From positions 1-49,658 of the forward strand of contig PNKZ01000032.1 in NCBI GenBank assembly GCA_013822735.1: a stretch of DNA of 49,658 nt, read 5' to 3'. Numbering within the stretch: the first letter of the stretch is position 1; the number at the start of each line of letters is the position of its first letter. The notes under the pieces are model-generated. The model was given only the letters and a program-made list of their open reading frames with translations, was not told the origin of the DNA and made no database searches. The stretch comes from Pirellula sp. Its GTDB lineage: Bacteria > Planctomycetota > Planctomycetia > Pirellulales > PNKZ01. Of this stretch, positions 17,939-26,080 are shown piece by piece. The translations under genes and the position numbers were made by a program.

Positions 17939-19567
17939 ATGCGCGGCACATCGCACGCCGGGCCCCGTTGGTTGGAGCGCGTCTCAGGAGCTTTGCAACG
18001 TCGGGCAGGCGCCGTTTGGCGACGCCTCGCTCGCAGCCCGCGCGCCGTTTCGCCGGAAGGGGCTTTGCGCTGGCTGCGCGAGTGCGCCGGCCGCGACCTA
18101 GGATTATCTCCCACCTGCGGCACCACCGCCGTTTGCCCCGGCCTCACGGCGGCCGCGGTTCCCACGCTGTGGAACTTCGGCGACAGCGATCAGGCGCTCG
18201 CCTATGCGCGCAGCCTCCTCGCGCTGCAACGGCGCGACGGCTCTATTCCCGACGCCGGCCTGCTCCACGTTTCACTCTTCAACACCGCACAAACCATCCG
18301 CGCCTGGCGGACGCTCGTCGACGACGGCGCGCTCCCTGAAGCACTTCCCGCGCTCCGCAAAGCCTGTAGCTATCTCGTTTCCCGCATCGACGACGACGGC
18401 TCGCTCCGCATCCCGACCGGCGGCGGCGCCTTCGAACGTTGGGCGCCCGCCGCCGTACAGCTGGCCGGGCTCGTGGAGATTGCCGCGGCGGCCCGCCGTT
18501 TTCAGATGCCGCAATGGCGGCTCGCCGTAGTCCGCGCCGCCGAACGGACTGCGCGTTGCGAAGAGTTCGGCTTCGGCAAGTGCGCGTCGCACGTCGCCGC
18601 GCACGGCGTCGAAGCGCTCCTCGAACTAGGCACGATCGATCCTCGCTGTGAGACTTTGGCGCGGCGTGTTTTAGATCAAGCCGAAGCTTGCGTGCGGAGC
18701 GACGGTTCGCTCAACGTCGACCTCACACATGGCTGGACCTCGTCGGCGGGCCTTGCCCATTTCGCGGCCCTTTGGTTTCGCACCGGCCAACGTCGCATCG
18801 GTAACGCGGCGATGCAGTGCCTGGCCGCGCATCAACTTCCCTCCGGCGGCTGGTACGGCAGTTGGGGGCGCGGCGCGGCCTTCTTTCCGCACGGCGGCTC
18901 CGCGTGGACGGCCAAATACGCGCTCGATGCGGCACGCGCCCAGGTCGAAGCCGCTTTCGCAGCCGCGCCGAATACGTTGCTTGAGCCGCTGTCCGCGGCC
19001 GATGAACGGTTGCGCGCGGTGCGACGACTCGCCGAAGAAACCATCTCCCGCTGCGGCACCACGGCGCGCATCGCTGACGTCGGTTGCGGCTCAGGCCGAT
19101 ACCTGCGCGAACTCGTGGAAACCTCGCCTCGCTTGCGACTCACCGGCATCGATCCCTCGGCCGCGCTTTTGGAGCACTTGCCCGAACGCGCCGCCGCCGT
19201 CTGCGGCAACTTGCTCCGGCTACCGACCGACGACGAATCGTTCGACGCCGCGTTCTGTATCGAAGCCCTCGAGCATGCGCTGGTGCCGGCCCGCGCCGTC
19301 GACGAACTTTGCCGCGTGGTGCGCCCCGGCGGACGCGTGGTCATCGTCGACAAGGACGCCCGGTTTCAAGCACTTTCCCTCAGCGATCCGTGGGAGCATT
19401 GGTTCGGCGCGCAGTCGCTATCGCTAAAACTCGCCGAACATTGCGACGACGTCCGCTGCGAACCGCTGCCGATGGGCCCGCAACAACGTACGCCCGGCTT
19501 ATTCCTCTGCTGGAGCGGCACGAAACGAGCGACGGCATCCGCAATCCGCCTAGCCGGCGCTGCCTAG
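17939..19567 (+). CDS. Terpenoid-cyclase-like alpha/alpha toroid fused to SAM-dependent methyltransferase
   Basis: 542 residues. Residues about 55-340 contain repeated QxxDGS/SGGW-type motifs (LLALQRRDGSIPDAG, RIDDDGSLRIPTGG, AHQLPSGGWYGSWG), like prenyltransferase/squalene-cyclase barrels. There is no DxDD or DCTAE motif, so cyclase activity is not supported. Residues about 375-500 are a class I methyltransferase: IADVGCGSGRYLREL (SAM-binding glycine loop), TGIDPS, DAAFCIEALEHA and VVRPGGRVVIVDKD. The toroid may bind a lipid or glycan acceptor. It probably shares a transcript with the GT39 gene, suggesting envelope glycan or lipid modification. Confidence 0.75.
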   Translation: MRGTSHAGPRWLERVSGALQRRAGAVWRRLARSPRAVSPEGALRWLRECAGRDLGLSPTCGTTAVCPGLTAAAVPTLWNFGDSDQALAYARSLLALQRRDGSIPDAGLLHVSLFNTAQTIRAWRTLVDDGALPEALPALRKACSYLVSRIDDDGSLRIPTGGGAFERWAPAAVQLAGLVEIAAAARRFQMPQWRLAVVRAAERTARCEEFGFGKCASHVAAHGVEALLELGTIDPRCETLARRVLDQAEACVRSDGSLNVDLTHGWTSSAGLAHFAALWFRTGQRRIGNAAMQCLAAHQLPSGGWYGSWGRGAAFFPHGGSAWTAKYALDAARAQVEAAFAAAPNTLLEPLSAADERLRAVRRLAEETISRCGTTARIADVGCGSGRYLRELVETSPRLRLTGIDPSAALLEHLPERAAAVCGNLLRLPTDDESFDAAFCIEALEHALVPARAVDELCRVVRPGGRVVIVDKDARFQALSLSDPWEHWFGAQSLSLKLAEHCDDVRCEPLPMGPQQRTPGLFLCWSGTKRATASAIRLAGAA

Positions 19568-19575
19568 CAGCTTCC

Positions 19576-19763
19576 TGTAGAGAACGCCCTCCGTGGCGTT
19601 CCGCTTCTACTCAGAGTTCGCGCAAAGACGCTGAGACGCAAAGAAGAACGAAGGCGGTCGGGTCGCGAATTGTGATCACGCCAAATCTTGTCCGGCTTTG
19701 CGTCCTTGCGTCTTGGCGCGCACTTCCGCCAGAAGGAACGCCACGGAGGGCGTTCCCTACAGA
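19576..19763. repeat. Nested composite inverted repeat (GTAGGGAACGCC outer, CGCAAAGACGC inner)
   Basis: The outer arms are TGTAGAGAACGCCCTCCGTG… (19576-19604) and its inverted partner (19734-19763). The inner arms are CGCAAAGACGCTGAGACGC (19621-19644) and CTTTGCGTCCTTGCGTCTTGG (19695-19715). The order is A B B' A'. It fills the 209-bp gap between the convergent methyltransferase and Fur-family genes. The outer module recurs at 23523, 33316, 33532 and 47879. Confidence 0.75.
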
Positions 19764-19776
19764 GAGCCAGATCCAA

Positions 19777-20226
19777 CTACACGCACTTCCCGCAATGACC
19801 TTTCAGCAGCACTTCCGTGAGGCTGCTGATCGTCGACTTCTTGCTTCCCGGCGTCGGGGTGATGTCGACGTGCACGTCGGTCAGGCAGGTCACCGCGCCG
19901 CAATCGATGCAAACGAAGTGCGGATGTTCGGCCGAGTGGTCGTGCCCTTCGCGGCGCACTTCGTAGCGCCACACATGGTCGCCGAGCTCCGCCCGCGCCA
20001 CGAGCCCGCTCTCCGCGAGGTCCATCAAGTTGCGATACACGGTCGCCCGATCGAGCCCGGTCGGCACGAGTTCCTTTGCCAGCTCGGCGTGCGAGAGCGG
20101 CGTCTTCGCGGCGCGCAATTGCTGCAGCACCGCCAACCTTGCCGAAGTGCTTCGTAAGCCCGACTTGCGCAAAAGCGCTTTCAACTCGCCGATCTCTTCC
20201 GCGGCGCGGGCCTTCTTCATATGCAT
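19777..20226 (-). CDS. Fur-family metal-responsive transcriptional regulator
   Basis: About 149 residues from ATG 20226 (or 20220, MKKARAAEE). The winged-helix domain includes RSTSARLAVLQQL, HAELAKEL and DRATVYRNLMDLAESGL (recognition helix). The dimerisation domain has the metal-site stretch HDHSAEHPHFVCIDCG and two CxxC pairs (CIDC and CGKC near the C-terminus) for structural zinc. Sequence alone does not separate Fur, Zur, PerR or Nur specificity. It is divergent from uvrA with about 235 nt between starts, and an AT-rich imperfect palindrome at 20286-20302 could be an autoregulatory site. Possible target: the metal-type ABC operon at 41341-47860. Confidence 0.9.
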   Translation of the reverse strand: MHMKKARAAEEIGELKALLRKSGLRSTSARLAVLQQLRAAKTPLSHAELAKELVPTGLDRATVYRNLMDLAESGLVARAELGDHVWRYEVRREGHDHSAEHPHFVCIDCGAVTCLTDVHVDITPTPGSKKSTISSLTEVLLKGHCGKCV

Positions 20227-20285
20227 CAGCCTGTGGTGCGAGCCGGTCGTTCCGGACGACACTCGTCGCGAACTTGCTCCGTAGC

Positions 20286-20302
20286 GTTGTTGTAATAGTA
20301 AC
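20286..20302. promoter_or_regulatory. AT-rich imperfect palindrome upstream of the Fur-family gene
   Basis: GTTGTTGTAATAGTAAC keeps GTT…AAC ends and lies 60 nt upstream of the Fur-family start. About 10 of 17 positions are symmetric. It is an AT-rich island in a GC-rich spacer. Autoregulation is common in this family, but the match to any known box is weak. Confidence 0.3.
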
Positions 20303-20461
20303 TCCGTCGCGTTGCCGGTTCAAGCCGGCGTCGCTTGCGACAAGCCGTGAAACGCCGCGTTTCCGGCGGTTTCGCGCATCCCCGTCGGTTGTGAAAGCCG
20401 GGCCCCGTGGTTACACTTACCAGATTAAGCACCGCGCGCCGGCCGTGAGTAGTGAGCCCGC

Positions 20462-23400
20462 ATGCCCCTCCGTTCCGCAACTACCGACAGTGCAAGTTCG
20501 CCCCCCGCGGCAATCGCCGACGAGGAAGCGGAATTCATCCGCGTACGCGGAGCGCGGATGCACAATCTGCAAAACGTCGATATCGACCTCCCGCGCGACA
20601 AGCTCACCGTCATCACCGGCCCCAGCGGCTCGGGCAAGAGTTCGCTGGCGTTCGATACGCTCTTTGCCGAAGGCCAACGGCAATACGTCGAAAGCCTCTC
20701 CGTCTACGTCCGCCAATTCCTCACGCAGCTCCAGCGTCCCGACGTCGACCTCATCGAAGGCCTGCAGCCGACCATCTCCATCGACCAGCGCGCCGGCACG
20801 CAAAACCCGCGCAGCACGGTCGCCACGGTCACGGAGATTCACGACTATCTCCGCCTCCTCATGGCCCGCGTCGGCGAGCCGTATTGCCCGCAGTGCAACG
20901 AGCTGATCCGCCGGCAAACGCCCGACCAAATCGTCGACAACCTCGCAAGCCTGCCGGTCGGCAGCAAAGTGATTCTCCTCGCGCCGCTCGTGCGCGGCCG
21001 CAAAGGGAAACACCAAGAAGAGCTCGACGCCGTCCGCAAGGCCGGCTTCGTGCGCGTGCGGGTCGACGGCATGGTCTGCGAAATCGACCAAGTCCCCGAG
21101 CTCGCGCCGCGCAAGGCCCACACCATCGAGGCGATCGTCGATCGGTTGATCATTCGCGATAACCTCCGCCCGCGCTTAGCCGAGAGCGTGCAACTAACGC
21201 TCAAGCACGGCAACGGCGTGCTGACGATTCTTTCCGCCCGTGCCAACGGTCCGGCCGCCGTGCAAACCGCCCCTCCCACAGGCGCGGCACACGCGGCGGC
21301 GCACAAGAGCACCGGCCCCAACGGCACCAAACCGATCGGCCCTCCGAAAAACGGCACATCGCACGGCGCTGCCAATGGTAACGGTAACGGCCACAAACCA
21401 AACGGCGCGTCCGCCGCACCCGCCGGCAACGCCGAGCCCCCCAAGCCGGCCGAAGTCTCCGATTGGAAAGAAGAACTCTTCAGCACGCTCAGCGCTTGCC
21501 CCAACTGTCGCATCAGCTTCGAAGAACTCGAGCCGCGCACGTTCAGCTTCAATAGCCCCTACGGCGCTTGCCAAGCGTGCGAAGGTCTCGGCTCGCGCTC
21601 CGGCTTCGATCCCGACCTGGTCATCCCCGATCGCTCGCTCGCCTTGGGCTCCGGGGCCATTGCACCTTGGCGCGAAATCGAAGCGGAAGAAATCGAACGT
21701 CGCCGGCACGATCTCGCCGAGTTCATGACCGACCGCGGCATTCGCTGGAACACGCCGCTCAAGAATCTGAAGCCGCAAGACTTGGAAGACCTGCTGCACG
21801 GCTGCGGTAAAAAGTTCGTCGGCGTGTTGGCCTTGCTCGACGAAGAATACATCGCCGCCACGGCCGGCCATCGCGACGAACTCGAGCCCTACCGCACGAG
21901 CATCCCCTGCGCGGTCTGTCACGGCTCGCGCTTGCGGCCGGAAGCCCGCGCCGTACGGCTCGCGGATCAAACCATTCAATCGATCAGCGACATGCCGGTG
22001 AGCGACGCCCGGGCATTCTTCGCGCCGCTGAAGTTCGACGCCGAGCGCGAACCGATCGCCCGGCCGATCATTACCGAAATCCTCAAACGTTTGGCGTTCC
22101 TCGAGCAAGTAGGCATCGGCTACCTCACGCTGGCCCGCAGCGCCGATACGCTTTCCGGCGGCGAGCTCCAGCGCATTCGCTTGGCGACGGGCATCGGCAC
22201 CGGCCTGGTCGGCACGTGCTACATTCTCGACGAACCCTCAATCGGCCTGCACCCGCGCGATAACCAACGCCTCATCGACGCGCTCCGCGCCTTGCAGCAT
22301 CTCGGCAACACGGTGCTGGTCGTGGAGCACGACGAAGCGATCATGCGTCAGGCCGATCATCTCATCGACATGGGCCCCGGCGCAGGCCGCAACGGCGGCA
22401 CGGTCGTCGCCGTCGGCACGCCGGCCGAAGTATCGGCGAATCCCCTCTCGCTCACCGGCGGCTATCTCAGCGGTCGGCTGACGATTCCCGTGCCGACCGC
22501 GCGCCGCAAAGCCAACCTCAAGCGGGCCATCACCATCGAAGGGGCGTCGGCCAACAACCTGAAAGACGTGACGGCCAAGTTCCCGCTCGGCACGCTCACC
22601 TGCGTCACCGGCGTGAGCGGCTCCGGCAAGAGTTCGCTCGTCAACGAAACGCTCGTCCGGGCCGTGCGGCGCGAGCTGCTCGGCGCCGGCCCCAAGCCGG
22701 GGCCGTTCAAGAAGCTCAACGGCCTGCAACAGATCGACAAGCTCATCGAGATCGATCAATCGCCGATCGGCCGGACCCCGCGCAGCAATCCGGCCACCTA
22801 CACCGGCCTGTTCGACGAAATCCGCAAGGTGTTCGCCTCCACGCGCGAAGCGAAGCAGAAGGGTTACAAAGTCGGCCGGTTCAGCTTCAACGTCGCCGGC
22901 GGCCGGTGCGAAGATTGCGAAGGGCAGGGGGTGCGGAAGATCGAAATGAACTTCCTGCCCGACCTGTACGTGCCGTGCGAAACGTGCGGCGGCGCCAGGT
23001 TCAATCGGCAGACGCTCGAAGTGCGCTACCGCGATAAGTCGATCGCCGACGTGCTCGACATGCCGATCGACGAAGCGGTCGACTTCTTCGAAAACTTCCC
23101 GGCCATCCACCGGATGCTCAACTCGCTCAAGGAAGTGGGCCTCGGCTACGTGACGCTCGGCCAAAACTGCACGACTCTCTCCGGCGGCGAAGCGCAGCGC
23201 ATCAAGCTCGCCACCGAACTGGCCCGCACCGCGACGGGCAACACGCTCTACGTCCTCGACGAACCGACGACCGGCCTGCACTTCGACGACGTGCGTCGCT
23301 TATTGGAAGTACTCGTCCGCCTCGTGGAGCTCGGCAACACGGTCGTCGTGATCGAACACAACCTCGACGTCATGAAAACGGCCGACTGGATCATCGACAT

Positions 23401-23527
23401 CGGCCCCGAAGGAGGCGCCGCCGGAGGCCAAGTCACGGCCGTCGGCACGCCGGAAGAAATCGCGGCGCTCGCCGACAACGCGACCGGCACATACCTCCGC
23501 GAAGTACTGAACACGCCGGCTCTGTAG
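20462..23527 (+). CDS. uvrA: UvrA, excinuclease ABC subunit A
   Basis: 1021 residues, longer than the usual roughly 940. It recognises DNA damage with UvrB in nucleotide excision repair. Two ABC-type ATPase modules: Walker [15 protein letters not shown] (about 57-70) and [13 protein letters not shown]; signatures [12 protein letters not shown] and [12 protein letters not shown]; Walker [14 protein letters not shown] and [13 protein letters not shown]. Zinc-binding Cys pairs are seen in [16 protein letters not shown] and CEDC/CETC. The extra length is a low-complexity Ala/Gly/Asn/Pro insert at about 260-334, where other UvrAs have a short connection before the CPNC motif. The stop codon lies within a TGTAGGGAACGCC repeat. 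Confidence 0.97.
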   Translation: MPLRSATTDSASSPPAAIADEEAEFIRVRGARMHNLQNVDIDLPRDKLTVITGPSGSGKSSLAFDTLFAEGQRQYVESLSVYVRQFLTQLQRPDVDLIEGLQPTISIDQRAGTQNPRSTVATVTEIHDYLRLLMARVGEPYCPQCNELIRRQTPDQIVDNLASLPVGSKVILLAPLVRGRKGKHQEELDAVRKAGFVRVRVDGMVCEIDQVPELAPRKAHTIEAIVDRLIIRDNLRPRLAESVQLTLKHGNGVLTILSARANGPAAVQTAPPTGAAHAAAHKSTGPNGTKPIGPPKNGTSHGAANGNGNGHKPNGASAAPAGNAEPPKPAEVSDWKEELFSTLSACPNCRISFEELEPRTFSFNSPYGACQACEGLGSRSGFDPDLVIPDRSLALGSGAIAPWREIEAEEIERRRHDLAEFMTDRGIRWNTPLKNLKPQDLEDLLHGCGKKFVGVLALLDEEYIAATAGHRDELEPYRTSIPCAVCHGSRLRPEARAVRLADQTIQSISDMPVSDARAFFAPLKFDAEREPIARPIITEILKRLAFLEQVGIGYLTLARSADTLSGGELQRIRLATGIGTGLVGTCYILDEPSIGLHPRDNQRLIDALRALQHLGNTVLVVEHDEAIMRQADHLIDMGPGAGRNGGTVVAVGTPAEVSANPLSLTGGYLSGRLTIPVPTARRKANLKRAITIEGASANNLKDVTAKFPLGTLTCVTGVSGSGKSSLVNETLVRAVRRELLGAGPKPGPFKKLNGLQQIDKLIEIDQSPIGRTPRSNPATYTGLFDEIRKVFASTREAKQKGYKVGRFSFNVAGGRCEDCEGQGVRKIEMNFLPDLYVPCETCGGARFNRQTLEVRYRDKSIADVLDMPIDEAVDFFENFPAIHRMLNSLKEVGLGYVTLGQNCTTLSGGEAQRIKLATELARTATGNTLYVLDEPTTGLHFDDVRRLLEVLVRLVELGNTVVVIEHNLDVMKTADWIIDIGPEGGAAGGQVTAVGTPEEIAALADNATGTYLREVLNTPAL

Positions 23528-23583
23528 GGAACGCCCTCCGTGGCGTTCCGCCGGCGAGCGTCGAGGCGTAAGCCCGACGTGTC
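23523..23583. repeat. TGTAGGGAACGCC hairpin module followed by GCGAGCGTCGAGG module
   Basis: Module one (23523-23550) is itself a hairpin, GGAACGCC-CTCCGT-GGCGTTCC. It overlaps the uvrA stop codon TAG (23525-23527). Module two (23553-23583) is related to the 27-bp arms at 33284-33310 and 33501-33527. Confidence 0.75.
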
Positions 23584-23590
23584 CTAACGA

Positions 23591-23708
23591 TTGGTAATGA
23601 CCAATGACCAAGTACCAAATTCCAAACAATTTCCAAACCTCAATGATCGAATGTGCGCTGGGAAGCGTTTAGATTATCGAGGCTTTGATCCTTACTTGAT
23701 TGGTCATC
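23591..23708. repeat. AATGACCAAGCACCAAATTCC-family inverted repeat
   Basis: Left arm about 23596-23629 with ACCAATGACCAAGTACC; the right arm is degraded to CTTGATTGGTCATC near 23692-23708. The interior CCTCAATGATCGAAT… word is shared with the copy at 24836-24954. It ends just before the next coding sequence. Confidence 0.7.
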
Positions 23709-23712
23709 GACG

Positions 23713-24675
23713 ATGCCGAATCTTCCCGCGTTCGCACTGCTCTTCGTTCTTTTCTGCTGCTCCCTCGGCTGCGGGCCAAGCGAAGCGGAACGTCTCCTTG
23801 AGGAACGTCGTTCGCAACCGCTCGACGTTTCGACGCCCCCGTCGGTAAGCAGCGCGAAAAAGCGCTATCGTGTCGAGCGCCGCGTAACGCTCGAAGGAGC
23901 GCAAAAGAGTACGGTCGTCGTCACATCCGAAGCTGCGGTGGAGATCTCGGCGCATGTCGAAAACGGCGCCTTTCGCGTGCGCTGCACGTACGAGAAATTT
24001 CGCGGACCGACTTCCGATGCCGCGGCGGCTCTGCTCGTTCCCTACAACTCGATCGCAGAATTACCGCTAATCGTTCGTTTCGATCGCCACGGCCGTGTCG
24101 AGAAAATTGAAAACCTTCACGAGATCAAGAAAGAAGTTCTCCAGCGGATCGAAGCGGCGACATGGCCCCAAAATTACGAAGACATGGCTCGACAGTGGCG
24201 GAAATTGATCAACAGCATAGTGACCAGAGACGGCTACTTCATGACGGAGTTCGCGAAAGAGTTGGAACTCTTGTTTTTCCTACAAGGACGAACGTACCAT
24301 TTCCGGCAGCCGATCGAAGAACAGCGACGCCAAGAGCTCGGCTCTTTCGCGTGGCTGTTCACCGGTGCGCATCTCAAGGTCACGGATCATTTCCTGTTGA
24401 GTGATTTCCGCGCCCCTCCCTATGCCGATGCGGTGATCGATGCTCGACAGTTGATCGACGGCACGCCGCTGCGCGAAGGCGTTTCCGATGAAGAGCGTTT
24501 GCGTAAGCCGATCGACGAATCGCAGGGTATGGGCCTGCGCTATGAACACACCATGAAATTCGACTTAGATCCTAAGACACGGTGGCCGACGCGTCTGGAG
24601 ATCACCACCGAATCTCGAATGCAAGAGGAAATGCGTCGCGACCAATCGATCATGACGCTTCAGAGTCGCCCCTGA
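23713..24675 (+). CDS. Putative lipoprotein of unknown function
   Basis: 320 residues. The N-terminus MPNLPAFALLFVLFCCSLGC looks like a lipoprotein signal with the candidate lipidated Cys near 20, although Ser at -3 is not the usual lipobox residue. The mature part mixes beta-like segments (VERRVTLEGAQKSTVVVTSE) and helices, with FDLDPKTRWPTRLEITTESR near the end. I see no catalytic motif and do not recognise the family with confidence. It lies between uvrA and a metallophosphoesterase gene, flanked on both sides by repeats. Confidence 0.65.
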   Translation: MPNLPAFALLFVLFCCSLGCGPSEAERLLEERRSQPLDVSTPPSVSSAKKRYRVERRVTLEGAQKSTVVVTSEAAVEISAHVENGAFRVRCTYEKFRGPTSDAAAALLVPYNSIAELPLIVRFDRHGRVEKIENLHEIKKEVLQRIEAATWPQNYEDMARQWRKLINSIVTRDGYFMTEFAKELELLFFLQGRTYHFRQPIEEQRRQELGSFAWLFTGAHLKVTDHFLLSDFRAPPYADAVIDARQLIDGTPLREGVSDEERLRKPIDESQGMGLRYEHTMKFDLDPKTRWPTRLEITTESRMQEEMRRDQSIMTLQSRP

Positions 24676-24680
24676 CGTCG

Positions 24681-24825
24681 CCCATTTCCCCTCTCCCCTT
24701 GCGGGAGAGGGTGCCGCCTTCAGGCGGCGGGTGAGGGGTAATTCTGCACTGCAACGCGCTTTCTTGTAGATCCGCCCCCTCATCCGCCCTGCGGGCACCT
24801 TCTCCCGCAAGGGGAGAAGGGAAAC
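24681..24825. repeat. Inverted repeat of the CTCTCCCCTTGCGGGAGAG family
   Basis: Left arm 24681-24740 and right arm 24774-24822 pair across most of their length: CTCCCCTTGCGGGAGA with TCTCCCGCAAGGGGAG, plus the GGCGG/CCGCC and GTGAGGGG/CCCCTCAT blocks. It begins 6 nt after the lipoprotein stop. Well known as spacer filler in planctomycetes. Confidence 0.8.
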
Positions 24826-24835
24826 GGTTTTTCAA

Positions 24836-24954
24836 AAACGGCAAACAAATTCAACACCTCAATGAGCTAATATTCGTTGCAGCGCGTTTCGATTATTTCT
24901 GTTTCGGTCATTGTCTGCCTTGTTTGGAATTTGGTGCTTGGTCATTGGTCATTC
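24836..24954. repeat. AATGACCAAGCACC-family repeat, left arm decayed
   Basis: The right arm (24920-24954, …TTTGGTGCTTGGTCATTGG…) is intact; the left arm is reduced to GCAAACAAATTCAACACCTC. It abuts the inverted repeat at 24681-24825, so the whole 296-bp gap before the next gene is repeat sequence. Confidence 0.7.
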
Positions 24955-24971
24955 GGTATCACCTTTAACTC

Positions 24972-25868
24972 ATGGTTGAGTCATCGTCGGACCCGTCGCC
25001 GCCGGTTGATCGTCGCAAGTTTCTGCGCAATGCGGCACTGGGCACCGTGAGCGCCGCGGCGGCTGCGTTTCTTTATGCTTGGCGGATCGAGCCGCATTGG
25101 GTCGAGTTGGTCGAGCGCGAGTTGCCGATTGTAAATCTGCCGCCGGCGCTCGACGGCAAAACGCTTGTGCAATTGAGCGACTTGCACATCGGCCGGCTAG
25201 TCGACGACGACTACCTCCGCACTTGTTTCGAATCGGTGGCGGCGCTCGAGCCGGCGATCACCGTGGTGACCGGCGATTGGATGTCGTGCGAAAGCGCCGA
25301 AGAGGTCGACCATGCGGCCCGACTGCTCGAACATCTCAAACCGGCCTCGCTCGCCACGCTCGGCATTACGGGCAACCACGACTACGGGCGAGGCTGGCGG
25401 CGCGAGAACGTGCCCGACGATCTCCAGCGCCGCCTGTCGCAACTCGGCATCCGTCTCCTGCGCAACGATCAAGCGTCGATCGCCGGCTTGCGCTTCGTCG
25501 GCTTGGAAGACTTTTGGAGCGTACGTTTTTCCGCACGCAAAGCCGAACAACTCCTCGCCGGGGCTCCGGCCGACCCGACGATCGTGCTGTGCCACAATCC
25601 CGACGTCTGCGACCTTCCGCTCTGGGGCGATTTCCAAGGTTGGGTGCTCGCCGGCCACACGCACGGCGGGCAATGCAAACCGCCGTTTCTGCCGCCGCCG
25701 CTGCTCCCCGTGAAGAACCGCCGCTACACGTCCGGCGAGTTCGACCTCGCGCCGGGCCGGAACCTCTACATCCATCGCGGCGTCGGCTATCTCAAACGGG
25801 TCCGCTTCAACATGCGCCCGGAGATCACGTGCTTCACGCTCCGGGCGGCGAAGGCGGTTGCCGCTTGA
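24972..25868 (+). CDS. Tat-exported metallophosphoesterase (YaeI/YkuE-like)
   Basis: 298 residues. The N-terminus holds the twin-arginine motif DRRKFLRNA followed by a hydrophobic stretch, so export in folded form is expected. The calcineurin-like metal-site motifs occur in order: LSDLHIG, VVTGDW, GITGNHDYG, LCHNPD and LAGHTHGGQ. Related proteins hydrolyse phosphodiesters or act in lipid A precursor metabolism; the substrate here is unknown. A full set of ligands is present. Confidence 0.9.
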   Translation: MVESSSDPSPPVDRRKFLRNAALGTVSAAAAAFLYAWRIEPHWVELVERELPIVNLPPALDGKTLVQLSDLHIGRLVDDDYLRTCFESVAALEPAITVVTGDWMSCESAEEVDHAARLLEHLKPASLATLGITGNHDYGRGWRRENVPDDLQRRLSQLGIRLLRNDQASIAGLRFVGLEDFWSVRFSARKAEQLLAGAPADPTIVLCHNPDVCDLPLWGDFQGWVLAGHTHGGQCKPPFLPPPLLPVKNRRYTSGEFDLAPGRNLYIHRGVGYLKRVRFNMRPEITCFTLRAAKAVAA

Positions 25869-25873
25869 GGAAG

Positions 25874-25964
25874 CCAATGCTGACAGTGCTGAGTGCTGAA
25901 TGCTGAATTGAGGCAAGGGGTTCTCATCTTTGTTCAGCATTCAGCATTCGACTTTCAGCATTGG
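25874..25964. repeat. Inverted repeat, GAATGCTGAATG family, second copy
   Basis: The ends are perfect complements: CCAATGCTGA (25874-25883) and TCAGCATTGG (25955-25964). Between them are tandem GTGCTGAATGCTGA and CAGCATTCAGCATT words. It starts 6 nt after the phosphoesterase stop codon. Confidence 0.8.
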
Positions 25965-26080
25965 CTCGCCCCTCACCCCTCACCCCTTTTCAGTCCGGTT
26001 ATGCCGATCGTAACGTCGCCTTCCCGGCAATTGCACGGAACCACATGGAGGTGGGGCGAGCGTTTCTGACGTAGAGTTCT

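Noticed and set aside
23591-23848. Small ORFs reading like [12 protein letters not shown] and WCLVIGH across spacers
   Set aside because: They are translations of the AATGACCAAGCACC repeat family, not genes.
24681-24954. Repeated units considered as a CRISPR array
   Set aside because: The units are inverted, not direct, with no regular spacers; no cas gene is present in the window.
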